A stretch of DNA of 64,000 nt from Algibacter sp. L1A34 (lineage in GTDB: Bacteria > Bacteroidota > Bacteroidia > Flavobacteriales > Flavobacteriaceae). The stretch covers positions 744,001-808,000 of the forward strand of contig NZ_CP047029.1 of assembly GCF_009796805.1 (NCBI RefSeq), written 5' to 3'. Below are positions 9,118-17,604 of this stretch, piece after piece. A program made the translations under genes and the position numbers. Position 1 is the first letter of the stretch; the number at the start of each line of letters is the position of its first letter. The notes beneath the pieces are model-generated. The model saw nothing but the letters and a program-made list of their open reading frames with translations. It had not been told where the DNA came from and ran no database searches.

Positions 9118-9276
9118 TTAATTTTTAGGATTATTTAAAATAACTAATGCTGCAATTACGCCTGGCACCCAGCCACAAAGCCATAGCAAGAAAACGATTA
9201 TTATAGATCCGCAGCCTTTATCTAAAACGGCCAATGGCGGACAAATGATTGAAAGTAAAACTCTCCAGAAACTCAT
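9118..9276 (-). CDS. YqaE/Pmp3-family membrane microprotein
   Basis: A 52-aa protein found by translating the minus strand. It begins MSFWRVLLSIICPPLAVLDK and continues with GCGSIIIVFLLWLCGWVPGV, ending ILNNPKN. Two membrane helices and the ICPPLAV...GCG...LLWLCGWVPG pattern are the hallmark of the Pmp3/YqaE (UPF0057) family, small membrane proteins linked in yeast and plants to membrane potential and salt stress. Length is exactly typical. It has an ATG start and a TAA stop, and stands alone between the lipoprotein gene and lysS. Confidence 0.9.
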   Translation of the reverse strand: MSFWRVLLSIICPPLAVLDKGCGSIIIVFLLWLCGWVPGVIAALVILNNPKN

Positions 9277-9428
9277 AATGATTTGATTTTGATTGATGAT
9301 TTTAATTATTTGACGTTTTATTAACTGTTTTGTTACACTTTAATTTAAAGTTTCAAGTTTTTGAGAATTATTTCTGACTGATAGTTCTTTAAATAGCCGT
9401 TTTAAAACTTCATGTTCCAATTGTACCC

Positions 9429-9525
9429 GCGCTAGGGATAGCAGCGGAAAGCCCACAGCAGAACCAATGATAATTGGGCCTGCGAGGACTTGTAGCGAAT
9501 AGCCCGACCCTTGTGGTAGCGCCCA
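9429..9525 (+). repeat. Dispersed structured repeat, copy A (divergent subfamily)
   Basis: The terminal arms GCGCTA (9429-9434) and TAGCGC (9517-9522) are inverted complements, followed by CC. Internally GCAG/CTGC encloses CCAAT/ATTGG (about 9457-9484), and AGCCCGACCC is shared with the other copies. Copies B-D have different sequence in both stems but the same layout. There is no reading frame. Confidence 0.8.
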
Positions 9526-9570
9526 AAAAAAAATGGGTAATTGATAATGGAAATTGGGCTACCAAATGTT

Positions 9571-9578
9571 TATCTTTG
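9571..9578 (+). promoter_or_regulatory. -7 promoter box of lysS
   Basis: TATCTTTG matches TAnnTTTG and lies 30 nt before the lysS ATG. Confidence 0.5.
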
Positions 9579-9608
9579 TGCCTTTAAAATTTTTAGAGCA
9601 TTTAGACT

Positions 9609-11306
9609 ATGTCGCAATTATCAGAGCAAGAACTTGTAAGAAGAGAGAAATTAGTAAAATTACGCGCTATGGGCATTAACCCATATCCAGCGGATTTATA
9701 CCCTGTAACCCACACATCGAAATCGATAAAACAGGATTTTGTTGAAGAAAAACAGGTGGTTGTTGCTGGTAGATTAATGGCGATAAACATACAAGGTAAA
9801 GCATCGTTCGCGCAGTTGCAAGACAGCGAAGGCCGTATTCAGGTTTACTTTAACCGTGACGAAATTTGTACGGATGAAGATAAAACAAAGTATAACGATG
9901 TTTTTAAAAAATTACTAGATTTAGGTGATTTTGTAGGTATTGAAGGCGAATTATTCAATACGAAAGTGGGTGAAAAAACCATTCGTGTTAAAGATTTTAC
10001 GCTATTAAGCAAAGCTTTAAAACCATTGCCATTACCAAAAGAAAAAGACGGAAAAGTATTTGATGCTTTTACGGATCCTGAATTACGCTACCGCCAACGT
10101 TATGCCGATTTAGTGGTAAACCCACACGTAAAAGAGGTGTTTGTTAAGCGTACTAAATTATTTAATGCTATGCGTTCGTTTTTTAACGATGCTGGATATT
10201 TTGAGGTTGAAACTCCGGTTTTACAACCTATTCCGGGTGGTGCTGCGGCGCGCCCATTTATTACACACCACAACAGTTTAGATATTCCGTTGTATATGCG
10301 AATTGCCAACGAGTTGTATTTAAAACGACTTATTGTTGGTGGATTTGATGGTGTTTACGAATTCTCGAAAAACTTTAGAAATGAAGGGATGGACAGAACA
10401 CACAACCCTGAATTTACAGCTATGGAAATCTACGTATCATACAAAGATTACAACTGGATGATGGATTTCTGTGAGCAACTTTTAGAGCATTGTGCTGTTG
10501 CCGTAAACGGAACTAGCGAGGCTACTTTTGGTGAGCATAAAATTGATTTTAAAGCGCCTTACGCTCGTGTTACTATGGCAGACTCTATTAAACACTTTAC
10601 AGGGTTTGATATTACTGGTAAAACTGAAGATGAAATTAGAGCCGCTGCAAAAGGCATGCATATTGAGGTGGATGATACTATGGGTAAAGGGAAATTAATT
10701 GATGAAATTTTTGGTGAAAAATGTGAAGGCAACTACATACAACCAACTTTTATTACAGATTACCCAAAGGAGATGAGCCCACTATGTAAAGAACATAGAG
10801 ACAACCCAGAACTTACTGAGCGTTTTGAGCTAATGGTTTGTGGTAAAGAAATTGCGAATGCATATTCGGAATTAAATGACCCTATTGATCAACGTGAGCG
10901 TTTTGAGCACCAATTAAAGCTTGCTAAAAAAGGTGATGACGAAGCTACTGAATTTATTGATGAAGACTTTTTACGTGCATTAGAATACGGTATGCCTCCA
11001 ACATCTGGTATGGGTATTGGTATGGATCGTTTAATTATGTTTTTAACGAATAACCAATCGATACAAGAGGTTTTATTCTTTCCGCAAATGCGACCTGAAA
11101 AGAAAGCTTCTTCGGTTGAATTAAACGACGATGAAAAAGCGTTACTTGCTTTAATTGAAAAGGTAGAGAAAATTGATTTAAATACTTTGAAAACTCAAAG
11201 TGGTTTATCTAATAAAAAATGGGATAAAACTATTAAAGGTTTAACTAAACACAACTTGGCTAAGGTTGAAAAAACCGATGAAGGGTTGTTTGTGGAAGCT
11301 ATATAA
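9609..11306 (+). CDS. lysS: Lysyl-tRNA synthetase, class II, with C-terminal extension
   Basis: Charges tRNA-Lys with lysine using ATP. The 565-aa protein has the N-terminal OB-fold anticodon-binding domain (about residues 55-150) and the class II core with FRNEGMDRTHNPEF (motif 2) and GMGIGMDRLIMFLTN (motif 3). After the usual end of the family near FFPQMRPE there are about 70 extra residues (497-565) that look like a small winged-helix-like domain (LNTLKTQSGLSNKKWDKTIK). I recall longer LysS in Bacteroidota. The gene is monocistronic, with its own -7 box, and its terminator is also the first hairpin of a tandem repeat array. Confidence 0.97.
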   Translation: MSQLSEQELVRREKLVKLRAMGINPYPADLYPVTHTSKSIKQDFVEEKQVVVAGRLMAINIQGKASFAQLQDSEGRIQVYFNRDEICTDEDKTKYNDVFKKLLDLGDFVGIEGELFNTKVGEKTIRVKDFTLLSKALKPLPLPKEKDGKVFDAFTDPELRYRQRYADLVVNPHVKEVFVKRTKLFNAMRSFFNDAGYFEVETPVLQPIPGGAAARPFITHHNSLDIPLYMRIANELYLKRLIVGGFDGVYEFSKNFRNEGMDRTHNPEFTAMEIYVSYKDYNWMMDFCEQLLEHCAVAVNGTSEATFGEHKIDFKAPYARVTMADSIKHFTGFDITGKTEDEIRAAAKGMHIEVDDTMGKGKLIDEIFGEKCEGNYIQPTFITDYPKEMSPLCKEHRDNPELTERFELMVCGKEIANAYSELNDPIDQRERFEHQLKLAKKGDDEATEFIDEDFLRALEYGMPPTSGMGIGMDRLIMFLTNNQSIQEVLFFPQMRPEKKASSVELNDDEKALLALIEKVEKIDLNTLKTQSGLSNKKWDKTIKGLTKHNLAKVEKTDEGLFVEAI

Positions 11307-11330
11307 GTTTCACCATTTTATAACATACTA

Positions 11331-11365
11331 AAAAAGCCCGCAATTTTATAAATTGCGGGCTTTTT
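11331..11365. terminator. lysS terminator, hairpin of unit 1
   Basis: GCCCGCAATTT, a short loop and AAATTGCGGGC, with five A before and five T after: a strong symmetrical intrinsic terminator directly after lysS. Confidence 0.88.
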
Positions 11366-11575
11366 AACTAACTAACCAATTGTATGAAATTTAACTTCTA
11401 AGGTTAACTACTCCTTAAATTCCATACAAAGAAACACCCTAAAAATGGCACGACAATAGGTGTTTGGATATCTTTAACATGCTTTCTCCGTATTTTATAT
11501 TTTCTTTAAGAGAACACAGAACTAGCTGTTAATTTTTTAAGAAACCAGCCGGGAATCACGCCATTTTAAAGCATT

Positions 11576-11615
11576 AAAAAAGCCCGTAATTTCTAACAAG
11601 ATTACGGGCTTTTTT
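11576..11615. terminator. Hairpin of unit 2
   Basis: GCCCGTAAT (from 11582) and ATTACGGGC (to 11609) around TTCTAACAAG, with A- and T-runs at both sides, so it can act in both directions. Confidence 0.8.
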
Positions 11616-11835
11616 GACTAACTAACTAACTTATCAAATTTTATGAAAAATTTAAATTCAAGATTAACTACTTCTTAAATTCTATACAAAGAAACACCCT
11701 AAAACCGAAACCATTATACTTATTTAGATTTGTTTAACATGCTTTTGATGTTTTTTATAATTTCTTTAAGATAACAGATCCCGATGTGTTAATTTTTTAA
11801 GAGAAGTGATATAAAACACACCATTTTACAACAAT

Positions 11836-11874
11836 AAAAAAGCCCGTAATTTCTAACGAGATTACGGGCTTTTT
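11836..11874. terminator. Hairpin of unit 3
   Basis: GCCCGTAAT (11842-11850) and ATTACGGGC (11861-11869), with flanking A- and T-runs. The stem is identical to that of unit 2 and the loop differs at one base. Confidence 0.8.
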
Positions 11875-12098
11875 AACTAACTAATTAACTAATCAACTTT
11901 TATGAAAATTAAATATTAAGGTTAACTACTCCTTAAATTCTATACAAAGAAACACCCTAAACTCGAAACTATAATCCTTGTTTAGATTTGTTTAACATGC
12001 TTTGCTGTAGTTTTATCTTTTCTTTAAGAATAAAGACCAGCACTTGTTAATTTTTTAAGAAAACTCGAACTGTTTGGACCTAAAACATTTGACATAAA

Positions 12099-12662
12099 TT
12101 ACTTTTTTTCAACATAATCTTTAATCGAGATATCATCAATAATAACATCTTCTAAAACAGCTTCTCCTTCTTGCACATAAACTAAGGCATGTGTATTGTT
12201 TGGTAACGAATCGCGCTGTCTATCTCTTACTGCAGTTTCCGCTGCGTAGGCTTTTGTTTCTTTCATATAATATTTATTGAAAGGAAACCGGATAACTAAC
12301 TCTTTCGAGTACGTTGAATACCAATACGCTTTTGCTTTCACATAATCGTTAGTATTACGTTCTAAAACATGTTTACTTACTGCGTCTATTTTAGCATAAC
12401 CTAACGAGTCTGTTGTTAAATAAACAAGAACCTCTTCATTACGCTCCCATAAGGAGTCTTTAGTTTTAAAATTGCTTACATCAAAATTAAGGGTGATATA
12501 TTTTCCTTTAAATGGATCGCTCGGATCTACAGGCCGTGTTTTAAACTTATAGGCCACACCTGTTTTTAACACCGTTTCTTGACCAAAAATCATTTGAGCA
12601 GGAATAGCAAGTTGCACCAACGCAACAAGTATAAATAGAATGAATATATATTTAGTTTTCAT
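12099..12662 (-). CDS. GDYXXLXY-domain membrane-anchored protein
   Basis: A protein of about 187 aa with one N-terminal membrane segment (IFILFILVALVQLAIPAQMI), the rest probably periplasmic. The family motif appears as GKYITLNF following DPSDPFKGKYI. I place the start at 12662 (MKTKYIFILF), where the hydrophobic segment begins properly; an upstream ATG at 12686 would add eight residues and increase the overlap with the previous gene. Its gene overlaps the DUF2157 gene by a few bases, a pairing well known in Bacteroidota and Proteobacteria. The molecular function is unknown. Confidence 0.85.
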   Translation of the reverse strand: MKTKYIFILFILVALVQLAIPAQMIFGQETVLKTGVAYKFKTRPVDPSDPFKGKYITLNFDVSNFKTKDSLWERNEEVLVYLTTDSLGYAKIDAVSKHVLERNTNDYVKAKAYWYSTYSKELVIRFPFNKYYMKETKAYAAETAVRDRQRDSLPNNTHALVYVQEGEAVLEDVIIDDISIKDYVEKK

Positions 12663-12666
12663 AATT

Positions 12667-13944
12667 TTAAATTTTAGGAGTTTCATTATTTTTTCTCTTT
12701 TTAAGCATTATATAATTCGTTAAAAAGAAACCAGCGCCAACACAAACAAACAATAATCCCCGAAAAACAAAACTGATATCCGTATCGAAAAAACGACAAG
12801 TAATTAATGCCGTAATAATAAGCAGCCCATAGTTTAAAACACCTAAATGATACCTATCGGCACCAATTTTAACTGCCATAACTCCTAAAGCTAAAACAAA
12901 CAAATTGTTTAATATTACAGCTATTGAACCATCTACTAATCCTAGATAAAACAAAATAGTAAAACATATAAAAGTCACCTGAAAAAGATTAACGTTAGAA
13001 ACCCCCTTTTTAATAATAGAATTCACTAAAAGTACAGAAGCAGCAATAAAAAAGATTAATGTGATAACAAACTCTTGTGATTCAAAATTATATCCTTGGC
13101 TAAAAAAACCTTCCCAAAACCATTTAAAACTAGCTGTTAAAAGCATACAAACCGTTCCTAACGAGCCAATAATTAAATATCCATTTCGTCTTAATTTCTC
13201 ATTAGCGTAAAATGGCATTCTACCAATATTATACAACAAGCCAAACAAAACAACATACATTAAAAAACCTGTTTGCTCATCATGATCTATAAAAGCACCT
13301 AAAACAATAACCAAACTTAAAGGCGTAAGCCAATTTAAAACAGAGCTTATATTTTTACCTTTTCCTAATTTAATATAATAAGGCAAATACAAACCTAAAC
13401 CTACCAAATATAACCATGGCGTTTTACTACTGGTAAAATAACCGAATGAACACGCATAACAAGTTATAAAAATAAGATGCAAAAGTGCTAAAGCATTCGA
13501 CTTTAGTAAATAGATGAGAGGCAAACAAAGTAACACCCAAGTTAAAAGATAACTACTTAAATCTCCTGGTATATTATAAATCTGGCTAACCAAAGCCATA
13601 CTTGCCCCTACTGCAAAAAACAGAAATGCTCCAGAGGCTTCTTTCCAAGTTTCACTTTTACGGCGTAAAATAGAATACCCAACAAAGAACTGCCCAATAA
13701 CTAATGGTAAAAAAGCAAAAGCAGTTTTTATAGTTCGCGAAAAATGATCCCAATTATGAGCTAATATTAGAATAAGCCCCAACCCTACCAATGTAGAACC
13801 TAAAACAGCAAATACTGTAAACAAACGGTTTGAAGTTTGAGGTTCCTTAGATTGATAATAATTTTCAATTTTAAAAGCAACATCTTGAGATATCACTTTA
13901 TGTTTAACAAGCTCTTTTATATCGCTTTGAAGTTTTGATGACAT
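12667..13944 (-). CDS. DUF2157 multi-pass membrane protein
   Basis: A 425-aa inner-membrane protein. The first 30 residues are a soluble helical DUF2157 start (IKELVKHKVISQDVAFKIEN), followed by roughly 12 hydrophobic segments from residue 42 to 417. It is translationally coupled to the GDYXXLXY gene, and the two probably form one membrane complex. A TATCTTTA -7-like box lies about 20 bases upstream on the minus strand. The biochemical role is not known. Confidence 0.85.
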   Translation of the reverse strand: MSSKLQSDIKELVKHKVISQDVAFKIENYYQSKEPQTSNRLFTVFAVLGSTLVGLGLILILAHNWDHFSRTIKTAFAFLPLVIGQFFVGYSILRRKSETWKEASGAFLFFAVGASMALVSQIYNIPGDLSSYLLTWVLLCLPLIYLLKSNALALLHLIFITCYACSFGYFTSSKTPWLYLVGLGLYLPYYIKLGKGKNISSVLNWLTPLSLVIVLGAFIDHDEQTGFLMYVVLFGLLYNIGRMPFYANEKLRRNGYLIIGSLGTVCMLLTASFKWFWEGFFSQGYNFESQEFVITLIFFIAASVLLVNSIIKKGVSNVNLFQVTFICFTILFYLGLVDGSIAVILNNLFVLALGVMAVKIGADRYHLGVLNYGLLIITALITCRFFDTDISFVFRGLLFVCVGAGFFLTNYIMLKKRKNNETPKI

Positions 13945-13982
13945 ACTTTTTATTTTAACAATTTTAAAGATACTATTATTTA

Positions 13983-14011
13983 AAACCTCGTAACAAAGTG
14001 TTACGAGGTTT
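13983..14011 (-). terminator. Hairpin after the YiaA/B-like gene
   Basis: AAACCTCGTAAC and GTTACGAGGTTT form a stem of 12 bp, with a T-rich tail on the minus strand. It is flanked on the plus-strand right side by GGTTAACTAACCAACC, resembling the ACTAACTAAC flank in the lysS array. Confidence 0.75.
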
Positions 14012-14079
14012 CTGGTTAACTAACCAACCATCAAAACAAATCGTTATGTTTTGTGTTTTGATTACAACTTAAATGCTTA

Positions 14080-14562
14080 TTAAATGTTCTCATCTTCATT
14101 ATTATCAACAAATTGAACATCTCGTGTATTTTTTTGCACTGCAATGGCGGCAAATAAACTCAATAAAAATGCCATACCATAAAAACCTTTTTCACTTAAA
14201 AGTAAATTGGCATTCCAAAGACCGATAACGAGCAGCGCAATCGACGCTACCGTTGTAAACCAACTAATACCATAATACATATCGGTTACTGGAATATTTT
14301 CCATTCTATCACGTACCGCTTTTTGCACAGAGATTACAGAGAACAAACCAAAGAGCAAAATAGTGAAGTAATATCCTTTTTCATTAAGCAACATATCTGC
14401 ATTCCATAAACCAATGCAAAATGACGTCATCCCAATTAGTAATGCCGACCACGACGCCCCTATAAATGCAGCAGTTGGTTTTTTATCGTAAAGCTTATTT
14501 TCTTTTTTCTTTTTTTTATCAGAAGATTTTTCGTCTACTGAAACTGTTGTTTGATAATTCAT
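14080..14562 (-). CDS. YiaA/YiaB-family inner-membrane protein
   Basis: A 160-aa membrane protein made of two similar halves. Each has a pair of helices with a shared pattern: IGLWNADMLLNEKGYYF in the first and IGLWNANLLLSEKGFYG in the second. This internal duplication and the WNA..L..KG(Y/F)Y pattern are typical of the yiaA/B two-helix domain. I chose the ATG at 14562 (MNYQTTVSVDEKS); an upstream ATG at 14601 would add 13 unlikely residues. Function unknown, membrane location likely. A terminator hairpin follows. Confidence 0.85.
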   Translation of the reverse strand: MNYQTTVSVDEKSSDKKKKKENKLYDKKPTAAFIGASWSALLIGMTSFCIGLWNADMLLNEKGYYFTILLFGLFSVISVQKAVRDRMENIPVTDMYYGISWFTTVASIALLVIGLWNANLLLSEKGFYGMAFLLSLFAAIAVQKNTRDVQFVDNNEDENI

Positions 14563-14712
14563 AATTTTTGTTTTAATGATTACATGGCAAATTTGCGACA
14601 CTTCGGAAACATGACAAACACAATGTTTTAATAAAACTGACGATATAATTTAATTATTTTATTAAATAAACATTATTTTTATAGCATATAACAACTATTT
14701 ACTGACGACTAA

Positions 14713-16227
14713 ATGAATGATTTAAACGCCATAATTTCTACTTTTTCTACTGAAGAACAACAGTTTTTTATTTCATATTTAGAAAAAAAGAACAAACGCA
14801 GCGACGTGAAGAACATAAAACTCTTCAAGCTACTACTAAGCAATAAGCTGCCAACAAAAGCGGTTTGTACTGAAATTTACGGATCTGAAAAACTAGGAGC
14901 TTACCATGCTTTGCGTAAACGGCTATATCAATCTATTATCGATTTTATTGCAAATTCGAGTTTACAAGAAGAGAGCTCGACCGATATGCAAATTATTAAA
15001 TACATCCTGGCAGCTAGAAAATGCCTGCAACATAAACAATATAAAGTAGCTTATAAAATTTTGAATAAAGCAGAATTATTAGCAATGGAGCATTTCTTGT
15101 TTCCGATGTTAAATGAAATTTACCACACTAAAATTCAATATGCTTATGCCAATCCAAGTTTAAATTTGGAAGATGAAATTTTAAAATTTAAGCAAAATCA
15201 AAAAAACCATTATTTAGAAGATGAGCTTAATGTAGTTTATTCCAAAGTTCGCCAAACATTAAACAGTATTACTTATCAAGGTGCGGTTATAGATTTTGAA
15301 ACGATTTTAAATCAGATTTTAATAGATCACAACATAAGTATAACCGAAGCTTTATCTTTTAAATCACTCTACCAACTTATGTCTATTATTGGGCTTTCGG
15401 CTTTTGTAACCAACGATTATTTAAAAACTGAACCCTTTTTAATTAAAACCTATGAGACTATACTTCAGCATAAAAACAAAGACAAACAGGGTTATTATCA
15501 TATCCAAATATTATATTTAATTGCAAATACCCTTTTCAGAAATAAAAAATTTAGTGCATCGCAACATTATCTCGAATTAATGCTTAGTGAAATGCAAAAT
15601 ACTCAAAACAAATACTTCAACAGCTTTATATTAAAACATCATCTTTTATTAGGATTGAACTTAAACTTCTCGAATAAACAAAATGAAGCCATTCTACTTT
15701 TAGAACAAATAAACCCTAAAAAACATGACGACATTGAATCTTTATTAGGGATTAGGTTAAGTTTAATTGTTTTTTACTTTCAGAATAATGAATTCAAAAA
15801 AGCACATCAATTATTTTCTAAATTTTATCATACCGATAACTGGTACACCGAAAAAAAAGGAAAAGAATGGACTATGAAAAAGAATATTATTGAAATATTA
15901 CTTCATATAGAATTAAATAATATCGATTTAGTAGAATCAAGATTATTAAGCTTTAAACGCTCACACTTCAATTACTTAAAAAACATAAATCAAGAACGTG
16001 TTATTATTTTCTTAAGTTTTGTAGAACAGTTTTATAAAAATCCAGAAAGTATAACTTCCGAAGCTTTTAAAAACACCGTAGAACAGAGCTTTGTTTGGAT
16101 TAGTAATGAGAAGGAAGATATTTTTGTGATGAGTTTTTACGCCTGGCTAAAAAGCAAAATGGAAGGCGAAGCATTATATTTAACCACTTTAAACCTTACT
16201 AAAGATTTCCAAGATGTTTCGTCATAA
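14713..16227 (+). CDS. Large all-helical protein of unknown function
   Basis: A 504-aa protein without signal peptide or membrane segment. It starts MNDLNAIISTFSTEEQQFFI and looks helical throughout, with TPR-like stretches (for example YKVAYKILNKAELLAMEHF and NNEFKKAHQLFSKFYHTD). I recognise no catalytic motif. A helical-repeat scaffold or a regulator similar to TPR transcription factors is possible, but this is only inference. Its end overlaps the non-coding lead of the outer-membrane protein gene that follows, so both may be transcribed together. Confidence 0.7.
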   Translation: MNDLNAIISTFSTEEQQFFISYLEKKNKRSDVKNIKLFKLLLSNKLPTKAVCTEIYGSEKLGAYHALRKRLYQSIIDFIANSSLQEESSTDMQIIKYILAARKCLQHKQYKVAYKILNKAELLAMEHFLFPMLNEIYHTKIQYAYANPSLNLEDEILKFKQNQKNHYLEDELNVVYSKVRQTLNSITYQGAVIDFETILNQILIDHNISITEALSFKSLYQLMSIIGLSAFVTNDYLKTEPFLIKTYETILQHKNKDKQGYYHIQILYLIANTLFRNKKFSASQHYLELMLSEMQNTQNKYFNSFILKHHLLLGLNLNFSNKQNEAILLLEQINPKKHDDIESLLGIRLSLIVFYFQNNEFKKAHQLFSKFYHTDNWYTEKKGKEWTMKKNIIEILLHIELNNIDLVESRLLSFKRSHFNYLKNINQERVIIFLSFVEQFYKNPESITSEAFKNTVEQSFVWISNEKEDIFVMSFYAWLKSKMEGEALYLTTLNLTKDFQDVSS

Positions 16228-16270
16228 AATTCTTAATCACATATATAATTACTTTATTTACATTTGTTTA

Positions 16271-17488
16271 ATGAATAAAAACATCCTCTTAACGGCTTGT
16301 TTACTTTGTTGTTTTATAGCTAAGGCGCAACAAAGCGATAGTTTGGTTTTTAAAAACGGAATAGATAACCCAAACCATTTAACAACGCATCATTTTGGAA
16401 TGTTTAGTTCAAGGATTTCAACCAACTTTAAATTTAAAGCTCCAAAAAGAACCACTTTTAATTTCAATATATCAAACGGAAACACCTTTCATCCTTTTGT
16501 GGAAGCTTATTTACCAAAAAACCAAGATACGAGAGACCGTTTAAGTCAATTAATTTGGCATGACCGCACATTCAATTATATTGATCAAGAAATCACTCCG
16601 GCCGATTACATGAATATTGTAGTTGATGCAGTAATTAAAGAGTTTCGAGCAAACTTAAGTATACCATTATCTAAAAATCAGGAGTTAAGTATTTCGTTGC
16701 GTTCTAATTTAATTACCAAAGGAAAATATCCGTTCTCACTTTTTACAAGTGATGAAAGTATAGAGTGGTTTCATAGTAATATTGCAGGAGGCGAAGACCC
16801 TTATGGCAGACGCTATTACGGATTAAATCAAGTTGATTTTAAATACACAGACAGAAACGGAAAGGTTTTAGAGTTTGATAATAACGACTTTTTTATTGGA
16901 GGCTTAGAGCTGAACCATTATTACTATCCAGAGTTTTTAATTAATAAGAATCGAAACATGTTTATTAATTTCGGAAGTCACTTAGGTTTAAATACTTCAA
17001 AATATAATTCATCTATAGATTTTGGTATCTCTGCTAATGCCGTAAAAAAGATTGATTTAAAAAACAATTATGAGCTTAATATTGCATTAGGCGCAAACCT
17101 TTTACGCAAAAATTTAATTAATTTTCAAGACAATGTAGATTTGGGTAACAACCATTATTTAGGAACAGCCGAAAGCACCGTTGAAATTACAAAATACACT
17201 AAAAAAGGAAATTATAACGCATTCAGTATTAATTATCAATTACAATCACGCTACAACAAAAAAGAAGAAGCAAGCTATTACAGGCTTGTTGGCAAATGGA
17301 GAGAAATAAATGGTGGTTGGCAATATGGTATTAGTACACTTTACAGAACATTAGCCAATTGGAATTTTACTTACACTTACGGCAGACCAAACCTACAATT
17401 GGCATTTTACGCAAAAGAAGATTTTATTGTTAATAATGCTCCAGATTTCCAAATAGGATTTAACATTAAAATACCCGTATTTAATTAA
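16271..17488 (+). CDS. Predicted outer-membrane protein, DUF3187-like
   Basis: About 405 aa starting MNKNILLTACLLCCFIAKAQ, a clear signal peptide. An upstream ATG at 16214 overlaps the previous gene and would spoil the signal. The mature part alternates hydrophobic and polar residues, as in beta-barrels, and ends in FNIKIPVFN, a terminal aromatic-rich strand. The stretch SDESIEWFHSNIAGGEDPYG fits what I remember of the DUF3187 family. Role unknown; its position after the helical 504-aa protein suggests a shared transcript. Confidence 0.72.
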   Translation: MNKNILLTACLLCCFIAKAQQSDSLVFKNGIDNPNHLTTHHFGMFSSRISTNFKFKAPKRTTFNFNISNGNTFHPFVEAYLPKNQDTRDRLSQLIWHDRTFNYIDQEITPADYMNIVVDAVIKEFRANLSIPLSKNQELSISLRSNLITKGKYPFSLFTSDESIEWFHSNIAGGEDPYGRRYYGLNQVDFKYTDRNGKVLEFDNNDFFIGGLELNHYYYPEFLINKNRNMFINFGSHLGLNTSKYNSSIDFGISANAVKKIDLKNNYELNIALGANLLRKNLINFQDNVDLGNNHYLGTAESTVEITKYTKKGNYNAFSINYQLQSRYNKKEEASYYRLVGKWREINGGWQYGISTLYRTLANWNFTYTYGRPNLQLAFYAKEDFIVNNAPDFQIGFNIKIPVFN

Positions 17489-17604
17489 ATAAAATTCACG
17501 TTTTTATTCATTTTAATTAAAATTTCGTTAAAATTTACTCTAATAGCTGATAATTTTCTACAAAATAAATATTTTCACGTTATTAACTAACAACCCTTAC
17601 ACAA

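Larger units (their letters stand above)
9277..9608. other. Intergenic region between the YqaE gene and lysS
   Basis: It contains the leader of the YqaE gene, dispersed repeat copy A (9429-9525) and the lysS promoter box. I see no further gene. Confidence 0.6.
11331..12064. repeat. Three tandem units of about 250 bp with hairpins and conserved blocks
   Basis: Each unit holds, in plus-strand order: a terminator-like hairpin; ACTAACTAAC-type repeats; the block TTAACTACTCCTTAAATTC running on to TACAAAGAAACACCCTAAA; TTTAACATGCTTT; TTTCTTTAAG; and TGTTAATTTTTTAAGA. Hairpins begin near 11336, 11582 and 11842. TTAACA and TGTTAA within each unit are inverted complements. Spacers between the blocks vary, so it is the blocks that are conserved. 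It could be a small-RNA family or a duplicated 3'-end module; the transcribed strand is unclear. Confidence 0.8.
11307..12098. other. Long intergenic region holding a tandem repeat array
   Basis: Between lysS and the converging GDYXXLXY gene there is no real protein gene. Nearly all of it (11331-12064) is a threefold tandem array with hairpins. Tiny frames such as ATG followed by 4-11 codons occur at matching places in the units but are not conserved in sequence. Confidence 0.75.

Noticed and set aside
11635-11680. Conserved micro-ORF in the tandem array (ATG AAA ...)
   Set aside because: An ATG occurs at matching places in all three units, but the following 4-11 codons differ in length and sequence, so a conserved peptide is not supported.
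11331-12064. CRISPR array
   Set aside because: Only three long units with several separate conserved blocks, no short repeats with unique spacers, and no cas genes.
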